Source of the DNA: Spirosoma foliorum
GTDB taxonomy: Bacteria > Bacteroidota > Bacteroidia > Cytophagales > Spirosomataceae
Direction: 5' to 3'
NCBI RefSeq assembly: GCF_014117325.1
Contig: NZ_CP059732.1
Location: 4,229,001-4,293,000 of the forward strand
Length of the DNA: 64,000 bases
The notes beneath the pieces are model-generated. The model ran no database searches and was not told the origin of the DNA. It worked only from the letters and a program-made list of their open reading frames with translations. Below are positions 1 to 9,214 of this stretch, in pieces; the first letter of the stretch is position 1, and each line of letters opens with the position of its first letter. The position numbers and the translations under genes are program-made.

Positions 1-11
1 TTTTCTTGAAT

Positions 12-74
12 GTACCCACGGGCTTCAGCCCGTGTATGAGCCTAACTGAAAAACGGGCTGAAGCCCGTAGGTAC
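12..74. repeat. REP-like double palindrome
   Basis: Two 22-bp arms (12-33 and 53-74) are inverted copies with one mismatch. Each arm is itself nearly palindromic, built on ACGGGCTtcAGCCCGT. It lies in the gap before the first permease gene and resembles bacterial REP/BIME elements. Confidence 0.8.
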
Positions 75-108
75 AACAGTACTACTTAATTCACCTACAT
101 TATCCATT

Positions 109-2733
109 ATGAAATCTCGCTGGGCGAAATACCTGATTCGCTGGTTCTTCGCTCCTCATCGGGCCGACGAGCTGGAGGACGATTTAGACGAGTTGTTCCA
201 GCAACGGGTCGAATTGATTGGCCTTCGGCAAGCTCGATGGCGTTACGTTCGGGATGTCATAAGCCTGATGCGGCCCAGCCTGATGCGACCCTCCTTACTA
301 AAACAACAACTGACTAACGAATACCCTCAACCTTTTTTCCTGACCCCAACTATGATTAGCAATTATGTTAAAATCGCCTGGCGGAACCTGATGAGGGCCA
401 AAGGCTATGCATCGCTTAACATCGCTGGGCTGGCTGTCGGAATGGCAGCATCGGCACTGATTTTCCTGTGGATACAAAGCGAGTTGACCTACGATCGATT
501 TTACACCAAAACAGATCGGCTTTTTCAAGTCTATAACCGGGATATATTCAGTGGAAATGCACAGGTTTGGGGCACTACGCCAAAGCCGTTGGCACCTGCT
601 CTAAAACAGGATTATCCTGATATTGAAGACGCTATTCGCTTCCGCCCCACCGGTTTTCTGTTGACGGCGGGCGATAAAAAACTGAACTCAGAAGGTGCCT
701 ACGCTGACCCTTCCTTCTTGAACCTGTTCGACTTTTCTTTACTGGCTGGCAATCGCGAAAAAGTTCTTTCGGGAAATAATGGCATCGTTATTACAAAAGC
801 GTTGGCGGAAAAGCTGTTTGGCACAACCGATGCGTTAGGAAAAGTCGTCCAGCTCGATCATAAGAATAGCTTTTCGGTGACGGGTATTCTGGATGATTTA
901 CCAACGAATACTCAATTTAGCGATGTATCCTTTCTTCTGCCCTGGACTGCGTTTGTAACGCCAAGCTGGGATTCGGATGGATGGGCATCGAATAACAATT
1001 ACACATTTGTCCTGCTAAAAGATAAAGTCAACTCAGACCTTGTCGATGAGAAGATCAAGCGCCTGACCGCAAATCATCTTAAAGGGGTGGTCGAAGATGT
1101 AACAAACCGGCAGATTTTCCTGCACCCAGCTAGCCAATGGCATTTGTATTCCAAACAGGAAAATGGCCAACTCACTGAAGGCAAGATTGTTACCGTACGC
1201 TTATTCGGAATAATTGCGGCCCTTATTCTGCTCATAGCGGCTGTCAACTTCATCAATCTGAGTACCGCCCGAAGCGAAAAACGAGCCAAGGAAGTTGGCG
1301 TTCGAAAGGTAGCTGGCGCCCAGAAATCAGCCTTGATTTTTCAGTTTATCAGCGAGTCGGTACTGCTTACGTTTCTTTCAGGTATCCTGGCCCTACTACT
1401 GATCGTGCTGTGCATTCCAACCTTTAACGACGTAACAGGCAAGCAACTCTCCTTATCGTTTGGATCGATTAGTTTTTGGGGAGCGGCTCTTGCTTTCGTA
1501 CTGTTCACGGGTTTGCTGGCTGGCAGCTACCCCGCCTTTTACCTCGCTAATTTTCAGCCGGTTAAAGTTATGAAAGGAATTTCTCAGTCAGTACATGCCG
1601 TATTCTCGCCAAGAAAAGGGTTGGTGATTGCTCAGTTTACGTTCGCCATTGTACTGATTATCGCCACGTTGGTCATCAAACACCAGATCAACTACGCCCA
1701 AAATCGGGAAAGCGGTTACGATCGAAACAATCTTCTGTTTTCATATCTCTCCGGCGACTTGCCCGACCATTATGGTTCCTTACAACAGGAGTTGATTCAG
1801 CGTGGGGCGGCTGTTGCCGTGAGCAAATCCCTCGGCCCGATCACAACAATCTCGTCCCGACAATGGGGGCTTTCCTGGCCCGGCAGTACAAAAGCCGACA
1901 AGGATATTGAATTCGATCGGTTTGCCGCCGATGCCGATTTTCTGAAAACAACCGGCACAAAATTGATCGCGGGTAGAGAAATTGACGTCCGGCAATATCC
2001 AACCGATTCGTCCGCCGTTTTACTCAACGAAACCGCCGTCAAAACGATGCACCTGAAAACGCCAATTGGCGCAACTGTCTCGTTCGACAACCGCAACTGG
2101 CAAGTAATTGGCGTAGTGAAGGATTTCATTTTTGCCTCTCCCTATGAAGCCATTAATCCGGTTCTTGTTCATGGCCCTAAGGGTTCAGTTCCATTGTCCT
2201 GGACAAGTATCCGATTAAATCCAGCAAACACGACCGCTCAGAATCTGGAGCTTGCAGAGGCCGTTTTCAAGAAATACAATCCCGGCTATCCGTTCGAATA
2301 CACTTTTGCCGACGAATCTTATAAAGCCAAGTTTGCCGACGAACAACGGACGAGCTTGTTAACCAGCTTGTTTACAGGTCTCACGATCTTCATTTCTTGT
2401 CTGGGTTTGTTTGGTTTAGCGGCTTATACGGCTCAACAGCGCACGAAAGAAATTGGCGTCCGAAAAGTATTGGGGGCAAGCATTCCCAGCATCATTGGCC
2501 TGTTAACCAAAGACTTCATACAGCTACTCGTTATTGCCTTTGTTATTGGAGCCCCCATTGGCTGGTACGCTATGGATCAATGGCTTCAGGACTATAACTA
2601 CCGCATCGCTATCGGAGCTGGTGTCTTTGTTTTGACGTTACTCTCATCGCTCGTGATTGTTATGCTAACGGTAAGTTTCCAGGCCATCAAAGCCGCGTTG
2701 GTGAATCCTGTACGGTCTCTGCGGTCGGAGTAA
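109..2733 (+). CDS. Orphan MacB/FtsX-like ABC permease 1 (prefix type A)
   Basis: This 874-residue inner-membrane permease is the first of eight paralogues. Residues 1-60 form a soluble prefix with the pattern HRADELEDDLDELFQQRV. A first membrane helix (about 101-122) leads into a MacB-like periplasmic domain. An FtsX membrane block follows at about 364-490 with the motif STARSEKRAKEVGVRKVAG. A second periplasmic domain and a second FtsX block (about 750-874, AQQRTKEIGVRKVLGAS) complete a duplicated layout. MacB-type permeases normally act with an ATPase and a fusion protein, but neither is encoded here. MRPSL is duplicated in tandem at residues 54-63. Substrate is unknown; by family, mechanotransmission, lipoprotein or peptide export are possible. 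Confidence 0.9.
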   Translation: MKSRWAKYLIRWFFAPHRADELEDDLDELFQQRVELIGLRQARWRYVRDVISLMRPSLMRPSLLKQQLTNEYPQPFFLTPTMISNYVKIAWRNLMRAKGYASLNIAGLAVGMAASALIFLWIQSELTYDRFYTKTDRLFQVYNRDIFSGNAQVWGTTPKPLAPALKQDYPDIEDAIRFRPTGFLLTAGDKKLNSEGAYADPSFLNLFDFSLLAGNREKVLSGNNGIVITKALAEKLFGTTDALGKVVQLDHKNSFSVTGILDDLPTNTQFSDVSFLLPWTAFVTPSWDSDGWASNNNYTFVLLKDKVNSDLVDEKIKRLTANHLKGVVEDVTNRQIFLHPASQWHLYSKQENGQLTEGKIVTVRLFGIIAALILLIAAVNFINLSTARSEKRAKEVGVRKVAGAQKSALIFQFISESVLLTFLSGILALLLIVLCIPTFNDVTGKQLSLSFGSISFWGAALAFVLFTGLLAGSYPAFYLANFQPVKVMKGISQSVHAVFSPRKGLVIAQFTFAIVLIIATLVIKHQINYAQNRESGYDRNNLLFSYLSGDLPDHYGSLQQELIQRGAAVAVSKSLGPITTISSRQWGLSWPGSTKADKDIEFDRFAADADFLKTTGTKLIAGREIDVRQYPTDSSAVLLNETAVKTMHLKTPIGATVSFDNRNWQVIGVVKDFIFASPYEAINPVLVHGPKGSVPLSWTSIRLNPANTTAQNLELAEAVFKKYNPGYPFEYTFADESYKAKFADEQRTSLLTSLFTGLTIFISCLGLFGLAAYTAQQRTKEIGVRKVLGASIPSIIGLLTKDFIQLLVIAFVIGAPIGWYAMDQWLQDYNYRIAIGAGVFVLTLLSSLVIVMLTVSFQAIKAALVNPVRSLRSE

Positions 2734-2735
2734 TT

Positions 2736-2819
2736 TGTGTAGAGACGCAATCCTTTGCGTCTCCTATGCGTCAGCAAAACCATCCGGTCAGGAGACGCAA
2801 AGGATTGCGTCTCTACACA
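2736..2819. repeat. Intergenic inverted repeat, GAGACGCAA family
   Basis: Perfect 30-bp arms (2736-2765 and 2790-2819) are separated by a 24-nt loop. The element fills the gap between permeases 1 and 2. The arms contain GAGACGCAATCCTTTGCGTC. The same element recurs at 5429-5513, 13618-13733 and 21986-22067. It could fold in mRNA as an attenuator, or be a MITE/REP insertion. Confidence 0.9.
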
Positions 2820-2831
2820 TATCCCAAATTC

Positions 2832-5426
2832 ATGAAACACTTAGCCACTTATTTCCTGCGCCTACTCATCCCTCCGCATCGGCTCGATGAATTGGAAGGT
2901 GATTTGGACGAATTGTTTCAGCAACGCGTCCAGCAGTTTGGTGTCCGGGAAGCCAGTTGGCGCTATGTGAAAGATGTCATCAGTTTGATGCGGCCTTCTT
3001 TATTGAAACAACAACCTACTGAATACCCAAGACCAAGCCATTTAGCTATGCTACGTAATTATCTCAAAATCGCTTTTCGGAACCTGACCCGAAACAAGGC
3101 TTTTTCCATCATTAACCTCCTGGGCTTGTCTACGGGCATTACGGTATGCTTGATGATTTTCCTGTTCATCATGAACGAGTTTAGCGTAGACAATTTCCAT
3201 AAAGAGGGGAAATCCATTTACCGCGTCATGCGGGGTATAGAACACGAAGGGAAAGAGGTAGGCGTCTCATACCTGTCGGGACCATACGGACCGGCGCTGC
3301 TGAACGATTTTAAAGGACAAATCACTCAGGCAGTGCGGGTAAATCCTACCGATGCACTGGTGAAAGCCCAGGACAAATCGTTTCACGAGCGGAAAATCAT
3401 TGACGCTGACCCTTCTTTCTTCACCTTCTTTTCTTTCCCGCTGCTCAAAGGTGATCCGGCTACGGTATTGCTCGAACCAGCGAGTGTTGTACTAACCGAG
3501 TCGACAGCCATAAAATACTTCGGTAGTATCGACAATGCTATGGGCAAAATCGTTGAAGTAGATAAAGATTTACCCGTAAAAGTTACGGGCATTGCGCAGG
3601 ACGTACCCGCCAACTCTCACCTGGATTTTGATCTGGTGATACCACTAGAAAACTACAAGGACCGGGGGTACATGACCAAATGGATCAATAACGGCATTTA
3701 CACCTATGTGCAGTTGGCCCCAACAACAACCGAAGCGCAGGTTGAGCGGAATTTTCCGCGCTTCATGGAGAAGCATATGGGACTGATTATGAAAGAATAT
3801 GGATTTCATTTCAACCTATCACTCACCCCGTTACGTGACATCTACTTCGAACAGGCGGCCCCCGACAGCACTAAGCATGGCGATAAGCGGGTGGTTTACA
3901 TCTTCCTGTCGATTGCCGTTCTGATTCTCCTGGTAGCCTGTATCAATTTCATGAACCTGTCGACGGTTCGGGCAGTCGAGCGATCAAAAGAAATTGGGGT
4001 TCGAAAAGTACTGGGAGCTATTAAAGGACACCTAGTTTGGCAGTTCATTGGCGAGTCGCTCCTACTAACGGCATTCTCCTGCGTACTCTCGCTGGGCTTG
4101 CTGGCATTGGCCCTACCCTTCTATAAACAACTGCTCGGCTACCCACTAAACCTACCCGTTTATGCAGGACCCATTGCGCTGTTTCTCGTCGGGATTATCG
4201 TGGTAGCGGGCTTCCTGTCGGGTAGCTATCCGGCGTTTGTGCTGGCCGCTTTTTCACCTATTCAGGCTCTAAAAGGCAAATTGCGCCTGGGCAAAGGCGG
4301 TGTTTCGTTACGGCAGGTGCTGGTGGTGGTACAGTTCAGCATTTCGCTTCTACTGATGCTCGGAACAGCCATCGGTACTCAACAAATGAGTTACCTGAAA
4401 AACAAACAGCTTGGCTATAACAAAGAGCAAACGTTGGTTATTCCTATTGACAATGGGGATATCTATAATTTCATCCTGAAGCATAAACCGGAATTATTGG
4501 CCCAGAGCCGGATAGAGGCCGTTTCGATGATGTCGGGTGAGCCGGGTGGGTTTTTCGATGGGCATATGTTTGATGTCGAAGCCCATCCCAATCGATGGAA
4601 ATCCCGAACAGAGTTTGCCGATTTCGATTTTGTAAAAACCCTGGGTCTCAAAGTAGTAGCGGGTCGGGACTTTTCGCCCCAATACCCTTCCGATACAACA
4701 CGGGCGGCTCTGATTAATCGGACGGCGGCTACCCGATTAGGCTGGACTCCGAATCAGGCCATCGGAAAATGGATAAAAAATACATTGCACGACAGCACAA
4801 ACCGGACAATCATTGGTGTGGTTGAAGATTTCAATTTCGTATCCCTGAAAGATGCCATCGAGCCGTTGGTGATTACTCCAAACGACGATCGACGGGCGGC
4901 TTTAATCCGACTGAAACCCGGCAACTTACCCGCTACGATTGAGACCATCCAGCAACTATACGCCAAAACGCGACCCGCTTATCCGTTTGAGTACCACTTT
5001 TTAGATCAGCAATTCGACCAGATGTACCAGGCGGACCTGCGTCAGCAAACAATTCTGAGCGTTTTTGCGGGTTTAGCCATCTTTATTGCCTGTCTGGGTT
5101 TGTTTGGCCTGGCCTCTTTTTCGGCCCAGCAGCGTACCAAAGAGATTGGCGTTCGGAAAGTGTTGGGCGCATCGGTGGGCAGTGTAGTTACCTTATTATC
5201 AAAAGACTTCCTAAAACCAGTTGCCATTGCCATTCTGATTGCCAGCCCAATTGCCTGGTATACCATGAATCAGTGGCTGCAAAATTTCGCGTACCACATC
5301 GACATCCAATGGTGGGTATTCGCGCTGGCTGGTTTGCTGGCCGTGTGCATAGCACTGCTAACCGTAAGCTTCCAAAGCATCAAAGCCGCGTTAATGAATC
5401 CGGTCACCTCCCTTCGGTCGGAGTAA
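2832..5426 (+). CDS. Orphan MacB/FtsX-like ABC permease 2 (prefix type A)
   Basis: An 864-residue paralogue with the layout prefix, helix, periplasmic domain, FtsX block, second periplasmic domain, second FtsX block. The ATG at 2832 (MKHLATYFLRLL) is preferred. The in-frame ATG at 2766 lies in the loop of the upstream inverted repeat and would add 22 residues encoded by the repeat. The type A prefix (DELEGDLDELFQQRVQQFG) is nearly identical to that of permease 3. FtsX signatures are STVRAVERSKEIGVRKVLGA and AQQRTKEIGVRKVLGASVGS. There is no ATPase partner. Co-transcription with its neighbours is plausible from the ~100-bp gaps, but the intervening hairpins may attenuate it. Confidence 0.9.
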   Translation: MKHLATYFLRLLIPPHRLDELEGDLDELFQQRVQQFGVREASWRYVKDVISLMRPSLLKQQPTEYPRPSHLAMLRNYLKIAFRNLTRNKAFSIINLLGLSTGITVCLMIFLFIMNEFSVDNFHKEGKSIYRVMRGIEHEGKEVGVSYLSGPYGPALLNDFKGQITQAVRVNPTDALVKAQDKSFHERKIIDADPSFFTFFSFPLLKGDPATVLLEPASVVLTESTAIKYFGSIDNAMGKIVEVDKDLPVKVTGIAQDVPANSHLDFDLVIPLENYKDRGYMTKWINNGIYTYVQLAPTTTEAQVERNFPRFMEKHMGLIMKEYGFHFNLSLTPLRDIYFEQAAPDSTKHGDKRVVYIFLSIAVLILLVACINFMNLSTVRAVERSKEIGVRKVLGAIKGHLVWQFIGESLLLTAFSCVLSLGLLALALPFYKQLLGYPLNLPVYAGPIALFLVGIIVVAGFLSGSYPAFVLAAFSPIQALKGKLRLGKGGVSLRQVLVVVQFSISLLLMLGTAIGTQQMSYLKNKQLGYNKEQTLVIPIDNGDIYNFILKHKPELLAQSRIEAVSMMSGEPGGFFDGHMFDVEAHPNRWKSRTEFADFDFVKTLGLKVVAGRDFSPQYPSDTTRAALINRTAATRLGWTPNQAIGKWIKNTLHDSTNRTIIGVVEDFNFVSLKDAIEPLVITPNDDRRAALIRLKPGNLPATIETIQQLYAKTRPAYPFEYHFLDQQFDQMYQADLRQQTILSVFAGLAIFIACLGLFGLASFSAQQRTKEIGVRKVLGASVGSVVTLLSKDFLKPVAIAILIASPIAWYTMNQWLQNFAYHIDIQWWVFALAGLLAVCIALLTVSFQSIKAALMNPVTSLRSE

Positions 5427-5428
5427 TT

Positions 5429-5513
5429 TGTGTAGAGACGCAATCCTTTGCGTCTCCTATGCGTCAGCCAAAACCATCCGGTCAGGAGACGCAAAGGATT
5501 GCGTCTCTACACA
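5429..5513. repeat. Intergenic inverted repeat, GAGACGCAA family (copy 2)
   Basis: Perfect 30-bp arms (5429-5458 and 5484-5513), nearly identical to the copy at 2736-2819 including most of the loop. It lies between permeases 2 and 3. Confidence 0.9.
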
Positions 5514-5525
5514 TATCCCAAACTC

Positions 5526-8138
5526 ATGAAACACTTAGCCACTTACTTCCTGCGCCTACTCCTCCCTGCGCATCGCGTGGATGAGTTGGAAGGTGATCTG
5601 GACGAATTGTTTCAGCAACGCGTCCAGCAGTTTGGCGTGCGGGAAGCCCGTTGGCGCTACGTGAAAGATGTAATCAGTCTGATGCGGCCTAGCCTATTAC
5701 GCAAAGACAAGGCATGCCTTGTCTCTACAAATAAAAATTCATACCCAACCCCAGCGTTTACCACTATGCTACGTAATTATCTCACAGTCGCGTTTAGGAA
5801 TCTGCTCAAAAACCGGGTGTATTCCTTCATTAACATTTTTGGGCTGGCCTCTGGAATGGCCGTAGCTATGCTCATTGGCCTATGGATTTATGATGAACTG
5901 TCGTTCAATAAGCAGTTTGACAACCACGACCGATTGGCTAAGGTTTGGCAGTTTGTCAAGTTCGATGCAGAGAAATCGTCCTACGATGTGCTACCGATTC
6001 CGCTGGCGCAGGAACTTCGGAGTAAATACCCTGATTTCGAATCGGTTGGCTTGACGGTAACGCGTGAGGTCATTCTGGCGTCTGGAGAACAGAAGTTGCT
6101 GAAAACAGGGAATTATGTTGAGCCTGATTTTATCAATATGCTATCGCTGAATGTGGTGTCGGGCACACGGTTCGGAGACAATGATGTCAATTCGATTCTG
6201 CTCTCCGAATCACTCGCCAAGGCAATGTTCGGCACCGAAAATCCGCTCAACAAGCTAATCAAACTGGATAATAAACAAACAGTGAAGGTCGCGGGTGTCT
6301 ACAAAGATTTCCCAGCCAACAACACCTTCAACGACGTAACCTTTCTGGTTCCCTGGAAATTCTTTTCGGCTAATGATGAAGGGGCCAAACGCGACCAGGA
6401 CCAATGGGATTCCAATTCGTACCAGATTTACGCCCAACTCAAGCCAGACGCTGATTTCGATCTGGTATCGGCTAAAATCAAGGACATTCGGATGAAGCGG
6501 GATAATCCACCGGGCTATAAACCCGAATTTTTCCTGCATCCGATGAGCAAATGGCATCTGTATTCCGATTTCAAAAACGGGATCAATACGGGTGGGATCA
6601 TCACATTTGTCTGGCTGTTTGGCGCCATTGGCATTATTGTGTTGCTGCTGGCCTGCATCAATTTTATGAATCTATCTACGGCCCGAAGCGAGAAGCGCGC
6701 CAAGGAAGTGGGCATTCGAAAAGCGATTGGGTCGTTACGAAGCCAACTCATTGCGCAGTTTTTCAGCGAATCACTGCTGATGGCGGCACTCGCGTTTATT
6801 CTTTCTCTTCTATTTGTACAGCTCACCTTGCCGTTTTTCAACCAAGTGGCCGACAAAAAAATGGTCGTTTTGTGGGCAAATCCAACCTTCTGGATCGCCG
6901 GCCTAAGCTTCAGTTTGCTGACCGGTTTGATTGCAGGTAGTTATCCAGCCTTGTACTTATCCTCTTTCCAGCCAATTAAAGTGTTGAAGGGCATCATGCG
7001 AACCAGTCGTTCGGCTACCGTTCCCCGTCGGGTGCTGGTGGGATTTCAGTTTACGGTTTCTGTAATGCTCATTATTGGCACCATCATCGTATTCCGGCAG
7101 ATCGAACACGCCAAAGACCGTCCCATAGGGTATAGTCGCAGTGGGTTGATTGAACTTGGAATGAATGCCCCTGAACTGGCCAGACATTATACGGCTTTGC
7201 GTACTGATCTGCTCAATACAGGAGCCGTGGCGGGTATGTCCGAATCATCGGGCGCTATTACATCGCAGTCTGGTGGTACAACCGACATCTCGTGGAAAGG
7301 CAAAAAGAACGATAGTAAACCACTAGTGATGTCGAATTACATCACGCACGATTACGGCAAAACGATTGGCTGGCAAGTGAAAGCAGGTCGGGATTTTTCT
7401 CGAGATTTTACAACAGATAGTTCGTCGATGATCTTGAACGAAGCGGCCGTAAAACTAATGGGTTTCAAAAACCCAATTGGTGAAACAGTACGGCAGAGCG
7501 GCAAGGATTATACAGTAATTGGTGTCATCAAAGACATGGTGAAAGAAGATCCATTCAAGCCGGTCAACCCCTCCTTTTTTGCGATTAATTACCGAAATGT
7601 CAACACGATCAATATTCGCCTGGCTCCGCAGCTATCAGCCCATGAAGCGCTGGCGAAAGTAGAACAGGTATTTAAACAATACAGCCCAGACTCCCCTTTC
7701 GACTACAAATTTGCCGATGATCAGTTCGCCCGAAAATTCGGAAACGAAGAGCGTATTGGCGGTCTGGCTGGTGGTTTTGCCATCCTGGCGATTCTGATTA
7801 GCTGCCTGGGTTTATTTGGGTTGGCATCCTTTATAGCCGAGCAACGGACTAAGGAAATTGGCATTCGAAAGGTACTTGGTGCCTCGGTGTTCAACGTCTG
7901 GGGGTTACTCTCAAAAGAGTTCGTGATCCTGATTCTGGTAGCCTTCTGCCTGGCAGCTCCCGTTGCGTATTACGTGCTATCAAATTGGCTCCAGAATTAC
8001 CAGTACCGAACCGAACTCTCGTGGTGGATTTTTGCCGTCGCGGGTTTGGGGGCATTGCTGGTTACGTTATTGACTATCAGTTTCCAAAGCATCAAAGCCG
8101 CCTTGATGAACCCGGTTAAATCGTTGCGGTCTGAATAA
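5526..8138 (+). CDS. Orphan MacB/FtsX-like ABC permease 3 (type A prefix, core like permeases 4 and 8)
   Basis: An 870-residue permease. The ATG at 5526 is preferred over 5448, which lies inside the upstream repeat. The first ~60 residues are almost the same as permease 2 (MKHLATYFLRLL, DELEGDLDELFQQRVQQFG). The core instead matches permeases 4 and 8: GMAVAMLIGLWIYDELSF, HPMSKWHLYSD, STARSEKRAKEVGIRKAIGS and AEQRTKEIGIRKVLGASVFN. It therefore looks like a mosaic of paralogues. The linker after the prefix holds an extra run (RKDKACLVSTNKNS) encoded by a 20-bp palindrome. The C-terminus carries the array's usual SIKAALMNPVKSLRSE tail. No ATPase partner. Confidence 0.9.
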   Translation: MKHLATYFLRLLLPAHRVDELEGDLDELFQQRVQQFGVREARWRYVKDVISLMRPSLLRKDKACLVSTNKNSYPTPAFTTMLRNYLTVAFRNLLKNRVYSFINIFGLASGMAVAMLIGLWIYDELSFNKQFDNHDRLAKVWQFVKFDAEKSSYDVLPIPLAQELRSKYPDFESVGLTVTREVILASGEQKLLKTGNYVEPDFINMLSLNVVSGTRFGDNDVNSILLSESLAKAMFGTENPLNKLIKLDNKQTVKVAGVYKDFPANNTFNDVTFLVPWKFFSANDEGAKRDQDQWDSNSYQIYAQLKPDADFDLVSAKIKDIRMKRDNPPGYKPEFFLHPMSKWHLYSDFKNGINTGGIITFVWLFGAIGIIVLLLACINFMNLSTARSEKRAKEVGIRKAIGSLRSQLIAQFFSESLLMAALAFILSLLFVQLTLPFFNQVADKKMVVLWANPTFWIAGLSFSLLTGLIAGSYPALYLSSFQPIKVLKGIMRTSRSATVPRRVLVGFQFTVSVMLIIGTIIVFRQIEHAKDRPIGYSRSGLIELGMNAPELARHYTALRTDLLNTGAVAGMSESSGAITSQSGGTTDISWKGKKNDSKPLVMSNYITHDYGKTIGWQVKAGRDFSRDFTTDSSSMILNEAAVKLMGFKNPIGETVRQSGKDYTVIGVIKDMVKEDPFKPVNPSFFAINYRNVNTINIRLAPQLSAHEALAKVEQVFKQYSPDSPFDYKFADDQFARKFGNEERIGGLAGGFAILAILISCLGLFGLASFIAEQRTKEIGIRKVLGASVFNVWGLLSKEFVILILVAFCLAAPVAYYVLSNWLQNYQYRTELSWWIFAVAGLGALLVTLLTISFQSIKAALMNPVKSLRSE
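5705..5724. repeat. Palindrome inside permease 3 coding sequence
   Basis: AGACAAGGCATGCCTTGTCT is a perfect 20-bp palindrome, followed by CTACA as in the GAGACGCAA repeats. It encodes part of the linker between the prefix domain and the first membrane helix, where the paralogues have no such residues. It appears to be a small repeat inserted in frame. Confidence 0.75.
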
Positions 8139-8157
8139 TTGTTGCGGTCTGAATAAT

Positions 8158-8252
8158 TAATGATTAATGGACAATGAATAATGGATAATGTTGCTTGGCC
8201 CAAACAGCTCAGCAAACCTCATTATCCATTATCCATTATCCATTAATCATTA
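8158..8252. repeat. Intergenic inverted repeat, ATTATCCATTA family
   Basis: Two 33-bp arms (8158-8190 and 8220-8252) are inverted copies with two mismatches, made of degenerate TAATGGATAATG units. It follows permease 3 and ends just before the HxlR gene. The family recurs at about 10887-10983, 16406-16506 and 19210-19345. Confidence 0.85.
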
Positions 8253-8267
8253 CCCATTATTACCCCG

Positions 8268-8624
8268 TTATTCCCCCAATTTCATTTCATGTTCCGAAAA
8301 CTTACACAAGCCATCCAGCATTTCGCTTAATCGTTCGCCAGTTGGTGTTAAAGCATATTCGACTCTGGTGGGAATCTCCCGGATTGTATCATTCCTGACA
8401 ATCAACTTGTATTGTTCCAGAAGTTTTAAGCGATCGGCCAGAATATTATCGCTAATGTGTTCTAAATCGTCTTTCAGGCTCGAAAACCGATTGTTGCCTT
8501 CTTCGATACTAAATAAAACTTCTGTTAGCCAGCGTTTGCTCAATAGATGGATAAGCTCATTCAACGGGCACTTCTCCTCCAGAAATGTTTGATTGTAGTA
8601 GTTCGTAGAACTTAGTTTTCTCAT
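8268..8624 (-). CDS. HxlR-family transcriptional regulator
   Basis: A 118-residue winged-helix DNA-binding protein. The HxlR hallmarks are the N-terminal CPLNELIHLLSKRW, where the Cys may sense redox or electrophiles, followed by the recognition region FSSLKDDLEHISDNILADRL and the wing VEYALTPTGERLSEML. The length is typical of the family. HxlR proteins usually control a nearby divergent gene, but the ~590 bp upstream hold no divergent gene, so its target is not evident. The RibD-like reductase further right is on the same strand and could be a target. Confidence 0.9.
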   Translation of the reverse strand: MRKLSSTNYYNQTFLEEKCPLNELIHLLSKRWLTEVLFSIEEGNNRFSSLKDDLEHISDNILADRLKLLEQYKLIVRNDTIREIPTRVEYALTPTGERLSEMLDGLCKFSEHEMKLGE

Positions 8625-9214
8625 GGTTGTAACTAACTTTTTAGGAGTAACTCAGGCTACGCTGAGCGATTACCCAACGCACCGTTTACCCAGAACTTTG
8701 TTGATGGACTTCTCAAATAAAGTAAAGAAATAAAGTATCGGCTCTACTCCTTTTCTAAAAACTCATTTGTCAACCAACTTACCATCAAGGCTTTTTTAGA
8801 GAAAAAGTCTATCCATTACTCTATAGAGGGCATCTTTCCTTTTTCCTTGCCTCCAGCGAACAAGTAACCATAAAGTCTTGTTCTATATCTATCTGCTGTT
8901 GGTTTATTAAATTTTTTATGTTGTCTGTGTTACCCTTTGGGGAATCTCAGTCTGAGGAATGATTAAGGAAGGCTTACGGCTAAATTCAACCAGAACGGAA
9001 AAGTATTAGTGGCTGAAACGGCAGGGTGGCTATAGTAAGGCTTTTGCAAAAGCCGCAAAGACAATGATGCGGTTGATCTACTCCCCATTTGGGAAGGAGA
9101 TACCGTTTTTCAGATTAGGTTGGTTTGAAAAGCATAGCGGATTTTCTGCTATGCTTTTTCATTCTACTTAAGCAAAAAATCATCCTTATTTACTCATATA
9201 GGCAGATTTCTGGT
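8625..9214. other. Gene-poor gap between HxlR and reductase genes
   Basis: About 590 bp with no convincing gene. A 55-codon open stretch (9010-9174, + strand) without a start is seen but not assigned. The only clear structure is the bidirectional terminator-like hairpin at 9127-9160. The part next to 8624 probably contains the HxlR promoter. Confidence 0.6.
9127..9160 (-). terminator. Terminator-like hairpin after the reductase gene
   Basis: GAAAAGCATAGC pairs with GCTATGCTTTTTC around a short loop. A/T tracts on both sides make it usable in both directions. It lies about 55 bp past the stop of the minus-strand reductase gene. A close relative lies at 49320-49350 after the SusD gene. Confidence 0.65.

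Noticed and set aside
2766..2831. Upstream in-frame start of permease 2 (and likewise 5448 for permease 3)
   Set aside because: The extra residues are encoded by the intergenic inverted repeat, and the sister genes all start at the conserved prefix.
9010..9174. Open frame encoding LKRQGGYSKAFAKAAKTMMR, possibly a transposase relic
   Set aside because: Only 54 codons, no start, and no family I can name with confidence; it ends inside the terminator hairpin.
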